From NCBI RefSeq assembly GCF_040869035.1, contig NZ_CP162101.1, forward strand, positions 992,001-1,056,000: 64,000 bases of DNA, given 5' to 3'. This DNA comes from Vibrio sp. NTOU-M3 (GTDB lineage Bacteria > Pseudomonadota > Gammaproteobacteria > Enterobacterales > Vibrionaceae). The notes under the pieces were generated by a model that searched no databases, was not told the origin of the DNA, and saw only the letters and a program-made list of their open reading frames with translations. Positions 45,203 to 54,167 of the stretch are shown here, in pieces. The position numbers were made by a program, and so were the translations under genes. Every line of letters starts with the position of its first letter. Position 1 is the stretch's first letter.

Positions 45203-45919
45203 CTACATGCTTTTTAAGCGCCCCTTGAAGTGGGCGTAGACATCGTCGTTATTAAAGCCGTCCACATTTTGACTAGAGAACACCAATGGTTCAACCTCTT
45301 GTACAAGTGCTAATTTTTGAGCCTCGGTACAGATGGTATTGATCAATGCCATGCCAGAGATACTTGAAAAAGCACCAGTTACTCGGTCATTTATTGTGCA
45401 TAGACCATCCCCGTTTGGTACGCGGTTATCCAAAACAATATCGGCAATATCCATGAGCTTTAAGCCTGAGGAATGACGGCTGGGGTGCTGTGAAGATTGA
45501 GTCACTGAGGTGATAGCGACAACGGTGTGGCCTTTTTCTTTCGCCAATTGGGCAAATTCAATCGGTAGGGCATTCCGACCAGAGTTGGAGATCACGACGA
45601 TGAGATCGTTAGGTGAAATATTTTGATCGTGCCAAAGAACTTCTGCGAGTCCCTCTAACTTTTCCATCGCAGAACCGCGTAATGCGCCGTCGCTAGTCAG
45701 CACGGTTGAGTCAAGAATTGCGTTGATATTGCCCAATCCACCAGCACGAATGAACCCTTCTAGCCCAATCATATGTGAATGGCCTGTACCGAGTATTTGG
45801 ATCATGGCATCTGAGGTAATGGCGTTAGCAAAAAGCTGGCTGGTTTTATTAATTGCGGTTTGATTATGCTCAAATAGATCGGTTAACGCATCGATGAGCT
45901 TGGTGCTGTATTCATACAT
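45203..45919 (-). CDS. SIS domain protein (UPF0309 type sugar-phosphate isomerase/binding)
   Basis: 238 residues forming a single SIS domain (about 30-215). QILGTGHSHMIGLEGFIRAGGL and VVISNSGRNALPIEFAQLAKEKGHTVVAITS are the SIS strand and Ser/Gly loops that bind phosphosugars. It is related to the UPF0309 family, often linked to amino-sugar phosphate metabolism, but nothing nearby defines the substrate. It is monocistronic and convergent with the LysR gene 16 bp away. Confidence 0.85.
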   Translation of the reverse strand: MYEYSTKLIDALTDLFEHNQTAINKTSQLFANAITSDAMIQILGTGHSHMIGLEGFIRAGGLGNINAILDSTVLTSDGALRGSAMEKLEGLAEVLWHDQNISPNDLIVVISNSGRNALPIEFAQLAKEKGHTVVAITSVTQSSQHPSRHSSGLKLMDIADIVLDNRVPNGDGLCTINDRVTGAFSSISGMALINTICTEAQKLALVQEVEPLVFSSQNVDGFNNDDVYAHFKGRLKSM

Positions 45920-46022
45920 TGGGTGTCTCTCTGGATATCAACTCTTAACCATAGTAATTAATCTGCTATTTGATATCAGAGAGCAGGCTCAATAATTTGG
46001 TAGAGCCTGCACAAGTCTTCAG

Positions 46023-46793
46023 TTATTGAGTAAGCCGCTCTTGTTCTTCAGCATCTTGATGTTTAATCACTTTATGCCCATCTTCAGAAACACCTTTTTT
46101 CCAGTAACTACTGATGTAAATCATGTCTCGTTCCACCGCTTTCTCATTGCGGAAATACTGTCGCAACGCACGCATGCTATCAAATTCACATGCACACCAG
46201 ACAGCGGCTTGTCCTACTTTCCATTCAAGGCTCTGTACTCTATCGACAAGGTCAGAAGTAACCCAATAAATGGTCATGCCTTCGGGAGCCTGAAGTTGTT
46301 GTTTGTCTTCTGCACTTTCAATTTGAATGACAGCGTAACCTTGCGCATTTTTTGGCAATCGCGCTATTTTGGCTGAAAGAGCAGGCAGTGCGGTCATGTC
46401 TGCTACCATGAAGTACCAATCTGCACTGTCGCTCATTTCCTGAATGGAGCCCGGACCTCGAATCGTGATGGTATCACCCTCTTGTGCTTGCATTGCCCAG
46501 CGTGAAGCGAAACCACATTGTTGGTCTTGAGTAATATGGCGAACAAAATCAACTTCAATTTGTTGTTTGCTGTGGTCAAAGTGACGGATGGTATAAGTAC
46601 GTAAGACAGGACGTTCACCTTCCGCCAAACACGATATGTCCGTTCCGCCGAGTTGGTTGAACTGAAGCTTGATATAGCCTCCGGAGCAATGCTCCGGAAA
46701 CGTTGCGAGGATTTCACCTTGAAGCGTTATGCGTTGCATGTTTGGTGTGACAGTGCGATTGGCCAAAACCGTTAACTGGTTGTGTGTCGTCAT
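46023..46793 (-). CDS. Siderophore-interacting protein (ViuB/YqjH-type ferric-siderophore reductase)
   Basis: 256 residues. The N-terminal FAD-binding_9 domain (about 8-125) has RPVLRTYTIRHFD (R-x-Y-T flavin motif) and FASRWAMQAQEGDTITIRGPG. The C-terminal SIP domain (about 130-245) has ADMTALPALSAKIARLP, WCACEFDSMRALRQYFR and ISSYWKKGVSEDGH. Such proteins release iron from imported ferric siderophores by reduction in the cytosol. A Fur-like box at 46805-46819 just upstream supports iron repression. Confidence 0.92.
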   Translation of the reverse strand: MTTHNQLTVLANRTVTPNMQRITLQGEILATFPEHCSGGYIKLQFNQLGGTDISCLAEGERPVLRTYTIRHFDHSKQQIEVDFVRHITQDQQCGFASRWAMQAQEGDTITIRGPGSIQEMSDSADWYFMVADMTALPALSAKIARLPKNAQGYAVIQIESAEDKQQLQAPEGMTIYWVTSDLVDRVQSLEWKVGQAAVWCACEFDSMRALRQYFRNEKAVERDMIYISSYWKKGVSEDGHKVIKHQDAEEQERLTQ

Positions 46794-46804
46794 GAATACT
46801 TACC

Positions 46805-46819
46805 TGATAATTATTCTCT
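46805..46819. promoter_or_regulatory. Fur-like box upstream of the siderophore-interacting protein gene
   Basis: TGATAATTATTCTCT fits the 7-1-7 Fur motif at 12 of 14 positions. It starts 12 bp upstream of the start codon, overlapping where transcription would begin. Confidence 0.6.
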
Positions 46820-46896
46820 TTCGCATTAAATTAGCAGGATAACCCTTATGTAGGTAGCAAATTTTACTTTCTTTACGTTTTTATACACATAGCGGG

Positions 46897-47481
46897 TTAA
46901 AGCATCGGCATAGTTGAAACAAGTAATGCTGCTGCCATTAGATAGTTAAAGCTACGCACGCGTTTTGGTGTGGTCAACCAGCGCTGTAATTGCATACCCG
47001 CGATCGTCCAAAAACTCGCAGAAGGTAAGTTGACGATGCAGAATATCGCAGCGATAAGCAGCAGCTCTTGCCATGAGTGGCTGATGCTATACACGGTTAT
47101 TGCCATCATAGCCATAGACCAACCTTTCGGGTTGACCCATTGAAAGCTTGCTGCTCCGAAGAAGCTGAGTGGTTGGTAATCATGCTTTGTTTTGCTTTGG
47201 CCACTCATCGCAATACGAAAAGCCAAATAGCACAGATAAGCCAAACTTAGATACTTCAAGACGACGTGTGTTATTGGGTATTGATGAAATACGTTGATCA
47301 AACCCAGCCCGACGACGAGTAACATAAAAGAAAAACCCAGTGAGATCCCCATAATATGAGGGATAGTGCGCCTGAATCCTGCATTTGCGCCTGAGGCCAT
47401 GAGCATTAAATTATTGGGACCTGGCGTAAAGGTCGAAACAAACGCGAATACGACAACTGCACTCAATTGCTGCCATTCCAT
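46897..47481 (-). CDS. LysE family amino-acid exporter
   Basis: 194 residues, six predicted membrane segments, normal LysE/RhtB size. The N-terminal signature FTPGPNNLMLMASGANAGFRRTIPHIMGISLGF is typical; PKGWSMAMMAITVY lies mid-protein. It exports an amino acid or analogue from the cytosol. The divergent Lrp/AsnC regulator at 47606 is the likely controller, as in many LysE-type exporter pairs. The substrate is not predictable. Confidence 0.9.
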   Translation of the reverse strand: MEWQQLSAVVVFAFVSTFTPGPNNLMLMASGANAGFRRTIPHIMGISLGFSFMLLVVGLGLINVFHQYPITHVVLKYLSLAYLCYLAFRIAMSGQSKTKHDYQPLSFFGAASFQWVNPKGWSMAMMAITVYSISHSWQELLLIAAIFCIVNLPSASFWTIAGMQLQRWLTTPKRVRSFNYLMAAALLVSTMPML

Positions 47482-47605
47482 AACATCTCTCCGTAGTGTG
47501 TTGAATGATTTGTTTGACCGGTCAGGAATAGATTACTTTGATAGCAGATAAATTATGTGTTTATATTTGCTTTATTAATATCTTATTGAGCAATGAATTT
47601 AACTT

Positions 47606-48049
47606 ATGGATAAGTTTGACGAAAGAATATTGCGTGAACTAAAAATGGACGGCAGGATCTCCAATGTCGATCTGTCTAACCGAGTTGGTCTGTCGCCCTC
47701 TGCAACTTTGCGCCGGGTTCAGGAACTTGAGAAGCAGGGCGTTATTAGTGGCTACCGAGCGGTATTAGACAACAGCAAATTAGGTATCGGTTTTGCCGCT
47801 TATGTGTTGGTTGGGTTGAGTGATCATCGACGGGCAGCACAGATGGCGTTTGAAGAGTATGTGTGTGATATAGACGAAGTGGTTGAATGTCACAACGTCA
47901 CCGGCACAAGTGAGTATTTACTTCGCGTCGAGTCTAAAGATCTTGTGGCTTATAAAGCATTCCATACGGACGTGTTGGGAGAATGCCCTCAAGTGAACTC
48001 CATTGTGACGACGGTAGTTATGGCGAGCCCTAAAGACACGCGCCGTTAA
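47606..48049 (+). CDS. Lrp/AsnC family transcriptional regulator
   Basis: 147 residues. The N-terminal helix-turn-helix (about 4-50, FDERILRELKMDGRISNVDLSNRVGLSPSATLRRVQELE) is followed by a RAM/ligand-binding domain (about 65-140, CHNVTGTSEYLLRVESKDL). It probably senses an amino acid and regulates the divergent lysE-type gene. TGACCGGTCA at 47515-47524 in the 124-bp gap is a candidate but unproven operator. Confidence 0.92.
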   Translation: MDKFDERILRELKMDGRISNVDLSNRVGLSPSATLRRVQELEKQGVISGYRAVLDNSKLGIGFAAYVLVGLSDHRRAAQMAFEEYVCDIDEVVECHNVTGTSEYLLRVESKDLVAYKAFHTDVLGECPQVNSIVTTVVMASPKDTRR

Positions 48050-48054
48050 TAAAA

Positions 48055-48081
48055 AACGCCAACCCAAAGTGGGATGGCGTT
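48055..48081 (-). terminator. Terminator of the porin gene at 48119
   Basis: Arms around 48055-48066 and 48070-48081 form an AACGCCA...TGGCGTT hairpin; on the minus strand a TTTTTT run follows. It may also serve the convergent Lrp gene. Confidence 0.8.
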
Positions 48082-48118
48082 AACACAAGTCAGTGTTGAG
48101 GCAGTAGGTTAGCTATTT

Positions 48119-49093
48119 TTATAGGAAGTAGCGCACACCGAGTGTCCAGTAATCTTCTTCTGCGACATTCACATCGTTACCAAGATCAAATTGGTAGGCG
48201 GCAAAGCCAGTTAAGTTTGGTGTGAAATTGTATTCCGCTTGAAGAGCACTTTGGCTATAAAGTGTTTGGTTTGCCTTATCATCTTCAACGGCTTCATAAT
48301 TGACGCTTAGATTTACCCCATTCATGGCGTAAGCCAGCAACGCTTCATACTGCAACGTTTCTTCTAAGCCACTATAAAAGTATTCATTGCTACCAATTAC
48401 ACCAGCGACATAAAGACCATTACCGTATGAGCCGTAATACAGGGAGAAAACATGTGATTCAGCATCAACGACCCCGACGTCACCACCGCTGTATGCGTAC
48501 CCAAGGCCAACGCCCATAAAGTTTGCATGAATCGCTGCTTGGCCGCGAGTGTCGTAGGTTGCGGTATTCTCTCCTTGCCAACCGAGACCGAAACCAATTG
48601 AAGCATTTTCGCCTACTTCAAAGCTATTTCTGTAACTGACCATTCGCTCTGCACGAGCAGAGCCAAGTTCGTAATACCCCGTGCCATATAGGAAGTCGTT
48701 GGCAAATGCGATTGGCATATCAGCAACGCCACCCACATCATAATAAGGTGACCATTGCGTACCAATGACGAGTCGGCCAGCTGATTCATGAGTAGCGCCA
48801 ATATACCCTAGACGGGTTGCGAAAGAGGTGTCTCCCCCTTCAAGGTAGTTGAGTGACCATTCCCCTTTGGCATCGACTGTCACGCCGTTACCTACATCTT
48901 GAGTTCCGGAAATATTCACTCGGGGTGATACTTGGTGAACTTTGGTTTCTGTTTCAAAGTATTCACCGATACCGACATCGACATAACCGCCGATTGCCAA
49001 TGTTGAGCCATCACTGTTATAGATTTCAGCAGCGATGCTGCTCGTTCCACATGCTGTTGCCGCCACTGCTGCGGCTAGTAGTTTTAGTTTCAT
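48119..49093 (-). CDS. Outer-membrane porin (Gram-negative general porin type)
   Basis: 324 residues with a signal peptide (1-21, cleaved after SIA). The mature start EIYNSDGSTLAIGGYVDVGIGEY and the C-terminus ending NVAEEDYWTLGVRYFL with terminal aromatic residue are trimeric 16-strand porin features. It has alternating strand patterns such as RLGYIGATHESAGRLVIGTQWSPYYD. It forms diffusion channels in the outer membrane. It lies 313 bp downstream of a paralogous porin gene on the same strand; both are probably separately transcribed. Confidence 0.9.
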   Translation of the reverse strand: MKLKLLAAAVAATACGTSSIAAEIYNSDGSTLAIGGYVDVGIGEYFETETKVHQVSPRVNISGTQDVGNGVTVDAKGEWSLNYLEGGDTSFATRLGYIGATHESAGRLVIGTQWSPYYDVGGVADMPIAFANDFLYGTGYYELGSARAERMVSYRNSFEVGENASIGFGLGWQGENTATYDTRGQAAIHANFMGVGLGYAYSGGDVGVVDAESHVFSLYYGSYGNGLYVAGVIGSNEYFYSGLEETLQYEALLAYAMNGVNLSVNYEAVEDDKANQTLYSQSALQAEYNFTPNLTGFAAYQFDLGNDVNVAEEDYWTLGVRYFL

Positions 49094-49406
49094 GGTTGTA
49101 TTTCCATATAATTAGTTTTAATTACGTTCGTTATCATTAAAAAGTGCGATGAGTGTCACGAACAATTAAAACGTAGTACGGAAAAGTGAATATGCAAACG
49201 CAATAGTATTGATTGTGTGAATGGAATAAAAAAAACGCCTACATGATCACATATAGGCGCTATCACATTGATAGACTGATATGAGAAATCCAAGGCCACA
49301 AAAGGCCCGGCGGGCAGTTTCTGTTTTATCGGGCGATGATCATTAAACAGGACTTTCCGCATTCCCTATCAGGAAGAAGGGACGGTAAAAAGAAATAGGT
49401 TGTTCA
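49094..49406. other. Inter-porin region with possible 3' UTR-derived RNA
   Basis: 313 bp. On the minus strand the message of the upstream porin (stop at 49407) would run through a structured, locally GC-rich stretch (49290-49340, with GCCCGCCGGGCC and AAAGGCC/GGCC elements) to a strong terminator at 49230-49260. The remaining 49094-49230 is the promoter region of the downstream porin. A short minus-strand ORF (49156-49362) has no support. Confidence 0.45.
49230..49260 (-). terminator. Terminator downstream of the 49407 porin gene
   Basis: On the minus strand GCGCCTATATGTGATCATGTAGGCG is followed by eight T. The stem arms are about 49236-49242 and 49253-49259, extended by ATG/CAT pairing. It lies about 150 bp past the stop codon, leaving room for a structured 3' UTR. 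Confidence 0.8.
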
Positions 49407-50444
49407 CTAAAAGTAATAGCGTGCACCGATGGTCCATTTGTCATCAGTGTCTCGGTTATTGCTGCTATTCAAATCAAACTGATAACCGGTATAACCAACA
49501 AATTTAGGTGTGAAGTTGTATTCAGCTTGTAAGGCGAGTTCTTCGCGTTCCGTGGATTTTTCTTTGGAAATCTTGTCTTTTTCTTCGACCGTTTCGTAGT
49601 TAATGCTTAAGTTTAAGCTGTTAGCGAAGCCAAATGCCGCTAACAGTTCGTATGAATCACTTTCGAGGGCATCATATTTGTTATCAGCTATCTGGTAGAC
49701 ACCAGCCACATATAATCCATTACCGTATGAACCATATTTTGCACTAAATACATGGAAATCAAGCGAGCGAGTGTTGGCGTTGAGTCCAACTTTACCTGAG
49801 TTGTAACCATAGCCAAACATAGCACCTGCCACTGAATAGCTGGCTGAAGCTTGGGTTCGGTCTCTATACCTTAGAGTTGTTGAACCTAAAATATTTGTTT
49901 CTTGGTTTTCCCCTTGCCATGCTAGGCCGAAGTTAAGGGCACCTGCTTCACCAAAACTAAAGTCATTCCGGTAACTCACCATCTTATCCGCACGGGATAA
50001 GCCAACTTTGGCGAAATTATCTGGGTATAGAAAATCGTTCGCATAGGCAATCGGCAAATCGGTAACACCTGCGACATCGTAGTATGGTGCCCACTGTGTT
50101 CCAACCACTGTGCGGCCAAGATCTTCATGAGTTAACCCGATATAACCAAGACGTGTTGTGAAAGCATTTTCGCTATTATTGAGGTAATTAATCGCCCATT
50201 CACCCTTCGCGTCAACGGTAAAGCCGTTACCAAGATCTTGAGTCCCTTCGATATTAATGCGCGGAGAGTTTGAACCTACATCAGTACTCCCTGCTTCAGA
50301 ACCATTCAAATTCACAGAGACATGGCCACCAACTGCGAAGGTGGTGCCGTCGTTGTTATATAGCTCTACTGCTACTGCGTGTGTTCCAAAAGTTGCTACT
50401 GAGACTGCAACTGCGAGTCGTTTTTTGTCCATTTTCTTGTCCAT
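49407..50444 (-). CDS. Outer-membrane porin, paralogue of the 48119 gene
   Basis: 345 residues from ATG 50444; ATG 50432 (MDKKRLAVAV) is equally possible and 50462 unlikely; no strong ribosome binding site settles it. A signal peptide ends at HAVA. The mature start VELYNNDGTTFAVGGHVSVNLNG, strands such as RLGYIGLTHEDLGRTVVGTQWAPYYD and the terminal DDKWTIGARYYF are shared with the neighbouring porin, so the pair arose by duplication. Loop regions differ, suggesting different permeability or phage/antibody exposure. Confidence 0.9.
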   Translation of the reverse strand: MDKKMDKKRLAVAVSVATFGTHAVAVELYNNDGTTFAVGGHVSVNLNGSEAGSTDVGSNSPRINIEGTQDLGNGFTVDAKGEWAINYLNNSENAFTTRLGYIGLTHEDLGRTVVGTQWAPYYDVAGVTDLPIAYANDFLYPDNFAKVGLSRADKMVSYRNDFSFGEAGALNFGLAWQGENQETNILGSTTLRYRDRTQASASYSVAGAMFGYGYNSGKVGLNANTRSLDFHVFSAKYGSYGNGLYVAGVYQIADNKYDALESDSYELLAAFGFANSLNLSINYETVEEKDKISKEKSTEREELALQAEYNFTPKFVGYTGYQFDLNSSNNRDTDDKWTIGARYYF

Positions 50445-51108
50445 AAAATTTGCCAAATGCATGCCGAAACAAAGAGTTACCCTTGTGGCTTCTCTTGCTG
50501 CTTAACAGAGGCTCAGACTGTAAATGGTGAATCGAAAAAATGGGGCACAAAAAGATATAAAACAACGAAAATTGAAGGTAAATTCTTTAAAAACAAATGG
50601 TTAAATGTTGTCTAAAATTAGAAGTTCCGAGAGTTATTTATGTTACAAATGGAAATGTATAGTGAGTGATAATTTCTGGGAATAATTTAATGCTTTAAAT
50701 ATTTATTTTCCTTCTATGGTTATTTAATAACCATTTTTGTGATCAATGCATTGGTTTGATTTACTTTATTGATGAAGAGGTATTACTTGACCATAAAATA
50801 CAGCCTTTAAACTTATAGATAGTATATTTATTAACCAAAATCATTTTGTATTCATCAATAAATTTTAATATATGCACTTCTAATTTATAAATGAAAATAA
50901 TAATTAATTTGTCATTTATAAGCATTGATTATTTTGTCATTATGTTGGCGTACGCCATTTTAATGACAGTGTCATTTTTTGTAACACTATGATAAATATA
51001 GAAACATTCAGGAAGAATACTTGGATTTAATATTAGGGTCCTTGAAATTAAAGATGGGAATCATCCCACATATGGAAGTGGTTACAAAATAGTAAAGGCT
51101 TAAAATTT
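50445..51108. other. AT-rich region between porin and chemoreceptor genes, with clustered inverted repeats
   Basis: 664 bp without a credible ORF. Near 50910-50976 three TGTCATT heptamers occur, the last as part of a perfect AATGACA-G-TGTCATT inverted repeat (50962-50976). A 12-bp palindrome TGGCGTACGCCA sits at 50946-50957. These may be operators for the chemoreceptor gene. The left part should hold the porin promoter; nothing further is assignable. Confidence 0.5.
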
Positions 51109-52737
51109 ATGCAGCTATCATTAAGAAACTTGTCTATTCGTACCCAAATATTATTGCCAGTTGTGTTTATCACTCTGGCCTTATTTTTGTCTTTGTGGGT
51201 TACCAAGAATAATCTTCAGGAAGAGCAAGACGATATCTTTAAAACAACCGATGATTTGGTTTTTTATAAAGATACGTTAGCGGACATTGACGATCAGGTA
51301 TATCCGCTACGAATTAGTGCGGTTTATGCAATCTACGACTCAACACGTCGAGACACATTTCTACAAGAACTTAAATCTGGTATGGCTGAGATCGAGGTAA
51401 AACTTGATCTTATGCGTCAAGGTAAAATCTTTGTAGATGACGTAGAGGAAGTTCGTAAGGAAATTGAAGACTACATTAACTACTCAACGCGTGCTGTTGA
51501 TTTTTTTGAGCGTCATGATTCCGGTTTAATGTCGGATGAAGAGTACAATCAATTCATTTCTGGCTACCGTGAATCTGGCAACCACATGGTTGAAGCAATT
51601 AACCAACTATCACTAAAAGTGAATACCTTTGCCACAGACGCGATGGCAGAAAGCGCGAGTGATAATGATAAAGTGCAAAACTCTGCGATGATCACGATAC
51701 TTTCTGTATTGGCTGTTTCACTGATTGTTGCTTGGTTCCTATCTGGCATGATTGTGACACCAATTCAAACGTTGCAAGGCGTAATGCGCAAAATTGCGCT
51801 CGGGGATTTGTCTGCACGTGCTGATGTGAGTGGTGAAAATGAAGTGGCTCAACTGGGCAAAGATATTAACCAAACCACCAGTCAACTGCATGACACCGTT
51901 GAAGAGCTGATTCGCATCAGTGAAGAAGTTGCCTCCGCGTCTACGGAATTAGCTGCGGTGATGACTCAAACGGAAAATAATGCTCAACAAGAGCTAGCAG
52001 AAATTGAACAAGTTGCTTCTGCCGTCAACGAATTGTCCAGTACGGCTGACAACGTGAGTGACAACGCATCCATGGCTGATTCCACTGCGCGTGAAGCAGA
52101 TCAGTTAGCGAAATCTGGACTCGATGTCTTCCAAGAAAGCTCGAAAGCCAGTGAGCAAATGAATGTTGCATTAAATGATGCGGCTCAAGTTGTACAACGC
52201 CTGCAAGAGCAATCAGAGCAGATCAATGATGTGATTGAAGTGATTCGTAGTGTGTCAGAGCAAACTAACTTGCTTGCACTGAATGCGGCGATTGAAGCGG
52301 CGCGTGCTGGGGAATCTGGTCGTGGTTTCGCCGTGGTTGCGGATGAAGTGAGAATGCTAGCGGCTCGCACGCAAGAGTCTACCGGTGAGATTCAAACCAT
52401 CATCGAAGAACTACAGAAGCAATCTGGCTTGGCGAACGACAGCATGCAGACCAGTTTAGAAATTCTGGCGAAGAATAATGATTTGGCACAACAGGCAAAT
52501 GATGCCCTTGTCGGGATCACAGAATCCGTTACCAACATCAATGACACCAATGCACAAGTTGCAACAGCAGCTGAGCAGCAATCTCAAGTGACCCAAGACA
52601 TTAATCGTAATGTGGTGAATATGTCGGAACTGGTGAACCAGAACGTGGTGGGAATTAGCCAGAGTGCAAGTGCGAGTACCGAGCTATCTAAGCTCGCAGA
52701 AAAGCAGAAAGCGCAGCTCTCTTTCTTCACACTTTAA
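51109..52737 (+). CDS. Methyl-accepting chemotaxis protein
   Basis: 542 residues. Membrane helix about 13-30, periplasmic four-helix sensor region (about 32-195), second helix about 196-216, HAMP (about 217-270) and a C-terminal signalling domain (about 280-540). The highly conserved hairpin tip reads [38 protein letters not shown]. It signals to CheA/CheW from the inner membrane. The ligand is unknown. No chemotaxis genes are adjacent. A strong terminator follows at 52765. Confidence 0.95.
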   Translation: MQLSLRNLSIRTQILLPVVFITLALFLSLWVTKNNLQEEQDDIFKTTDDLVFYKDTLADIDDQVYPLRISAVYAIYDSTRRDTFLQELKSGMAEIEVKLDLMRQGKIFVDDVEEVRKEIEDYINYSTRAVDFFERHDSGLMSDEEYNQFISGYRESGNHMVEAINQLSLKVNTFATDAMAESASDNDKVQNSAMITILSVLAVSLIVAWFLSGMIVTPIQTLQGVMRKIALGDLSARADVSGENEVAQLGKDINQTTSQLHDTVEELIRISEEVASASTELAAVMTQTENNAQQELAEIEQVASAVNELSSTADNVSDNASMADSTAREADQLAKSGLDVFQESSKASEQMNVALNDAAQVVQRLQEQSEQINDVIEVIRSVSEQTNLLALNAAIEAARAGESGRGFAVVADEVRMLAARTQESTGEIQTIIEELQKQSGLANDSMQTSLEILAKNNDLAQQANDALVGITESVTNINDTNAQVATAAEQQSQVTQDINRNVVNMSELVNQNVVGISQSASASTELSKLAEKQKAQLSFFTL

Positions 52738-52764
52738 GCGTTTGTCCTAAAGCAGAAATTTACA

Positions 52765-52792
52765 GCCGCACATTTATGTGCGGCTTTTTTAT
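52765..52792 (+). terminator. Terminator of the chemoreceptor gene
   Basis: Arms GCCGCACA (52765-52772) and TGTGCGGC (52777-52784), 4-nt loop, then TTTTTT. Confidence 0.9.
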
Positions 52793-52835
52793 GCCATTAA
52801 TGTTGTCACTGGTTCGGTATACCGCCATAAAACAA

Positions 52836-52857
52836 AAGGGCAGCGTAGGCTGCCCTT
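52836..52857 (-). terminator. Terminator of the DEAD-box helicase gene
   Basis: Arms AAGGGCAGC (52836-52844) and GCTGCCCTT (52849-52857) with loop GTAG; on the minus strand TTTTGTTTT follows. It begins 4 bp after the helicase stop. Confidence 0.87.
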
Positions 52858-52860
52858 CTT

Positions 52861-54057
52861 TTAATCATTCGATTGATTACGCTTGTGCTTCGGCACGTAG
52901 TTCAAGATTGAAATTGGAACTTCTTTGCGTGGTTTGAACCCTTCAATTTCACGACGCTCAATTAAATGGCCTAAACGGCTTTCGATCATGCATAGGTTTT
53001 TAAAGTTGTCTTTTGAAACCAATGAAATGGCTTCACCTTGTGCATCGGCACGTCCAGTTCGGCCAATACGATGAACATACTCATCTGCTGGGTAAGGCAA
53101 GTCGTAATTCACAACACGTGATAGGTCAGCAATATCGATACCACGAGCAGCCACACCCGTTGAGACTAAATATTGAATTTTGCCATGACGGAAGTCTTCT
53201 AATATTTGCTCTCGGATTTTTTGGCTTCGGCCACTATGGAAAGCTTCGGCTTGAATACCACGTTTTTCCAGTTGTGATACCAGCTTTGCAGCGCCGTGTT
53301 TCGTTTCAATGAAGATCAACGCCTGATCCCACTGAAACTCTTTGATCATATGGCTTAACACAGAGGACTTCATGTCTTTGTCGACTGTCACCAGCCATTG
53401 TTCAATATTAGACTTAGAAGCACTGTGTTTCGTGATAGAAATTTCTTCCGCTTCATCAATGGCCGATTTTGCCAGCTCGCGAACCGGGTTGGATAAGGTT
53501 GCTGAGAACAAAAGGTTTTGCACATCGACAGGGAGGCGCGCAATGATCTTATTAATGTCCTCGATAAAGCCCATGTCGAGCATGCGATCGGCTTCATCCA
53601 AAACCAGTGTTTCCACTTCCTCAAAATAGACAGCGCGCTGACCGTACATATCAATTAATCTGCCGGGTGTTGACACCAGAATATCGACACCTTCGATTAA
53701 GCGTGCTTTTTGAGGCTTGTCATCAACGCCACCGTACATCGCCATAGATGTCAGGTTGAGGTTTTTAGCATAACGCTGAATGTTTTCATCAACTTGAATG
53801 GCCAGCTCTCGCGTTGGCGTCACGATGACCGCGCGAACACGTTTTTTACGCTTGGTTTCACTGTGTTGCAGTTTTTCCAAAATAGGTAGAACAAAACTGG
53901 CGGTTTTACCTGTGCCTGTTTGTGCCGCCGCAATAAGGTTTTTGCTGGATAGCACAATTGGGATCGCTTTTTGCTGAATGCTGGTTGGCTTTTGATAACC
54001 GAGCTCAGTAATCGCGTCGACCAGTGGGGCACTGAGTCCTAATTTGGAAAATGACAT
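52861..54057 (-). CDS. DEAD-box RNA helicase, RhlE-like
   Basis: 398 residues with all DEAD-box motifs: Q motif GYQKPTSIQQKAIP, motif I AAQTGTGKT, Ia PTRELAIQ, Ib TPGRL, motif II DEAD, motif III SAT, motif V ARGIDI and motif VI HRIGRTGRA. The short C-terminal tail after the helicase core (about residues 370-398) is basic. It unwinds RNA, probably in ribosome assembly or cold adaptation. It belongs to the RhlE-like group rather than SrmB, CsdA or DbpA by its short tail; exact orthology is uncertain. Confidence 0.93.
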   Translation of the reverse strand: MSFSKLGLSAPLVDAITELGYQKPTSIQQKAIPIVLSSKNLIAAAQTGTGKTASFVLPILEKLQHSETKRKKRVRAVIVTPTRELAIQVDENIQRYAKNLNLTSMAMYGGVDDKPQKARLIEGVDILVSTPGRLIDMYGQRAVYFEEVETLVLDEADRMLDMGFIEDINKIIARLPVDVQNLLFSATLSNPVRELAKSAIDEAEEISITKHSASKSNIEQWLVTVDKDMKSSVLSHMIKEFQWDQALIFIETKHGAAKLVSQLEKRGIQAEAFHSGRSQKIREQILEDFRHGKIQYLVSTGVAARGIDIADLSRVVNYDLPYPADEYVHRIGRTGRADAQGEAISLVSKDNFKNLCMIESRLGHLIERREIEGFKPRKEVPISILNYVPKHKRNQSND

Positions 54058-54167
54058 AGGTGTTCTCTACAAAGTAAAAACAAGCTGACGACAAACCTGT
54101 CAGCGAAAGGCGTGCATTCTATCATGCTGGTTTTGAAAGCCAATTGAAACTAAGACGGTAAGGCGGA

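Noticed and set aside
47515..47524. TGACCGGTCA as a definite Lrp operator
   Set aside because: A single 10-bp palindrome does not match the degenerate Lrp consensus; mentioned only as a candidate.
49156..49362. 68-codon minus-strand ORF between the porins
   Set aside because: It runs through the terminator and the structured region after a porin gene; its composition is not protein-like.
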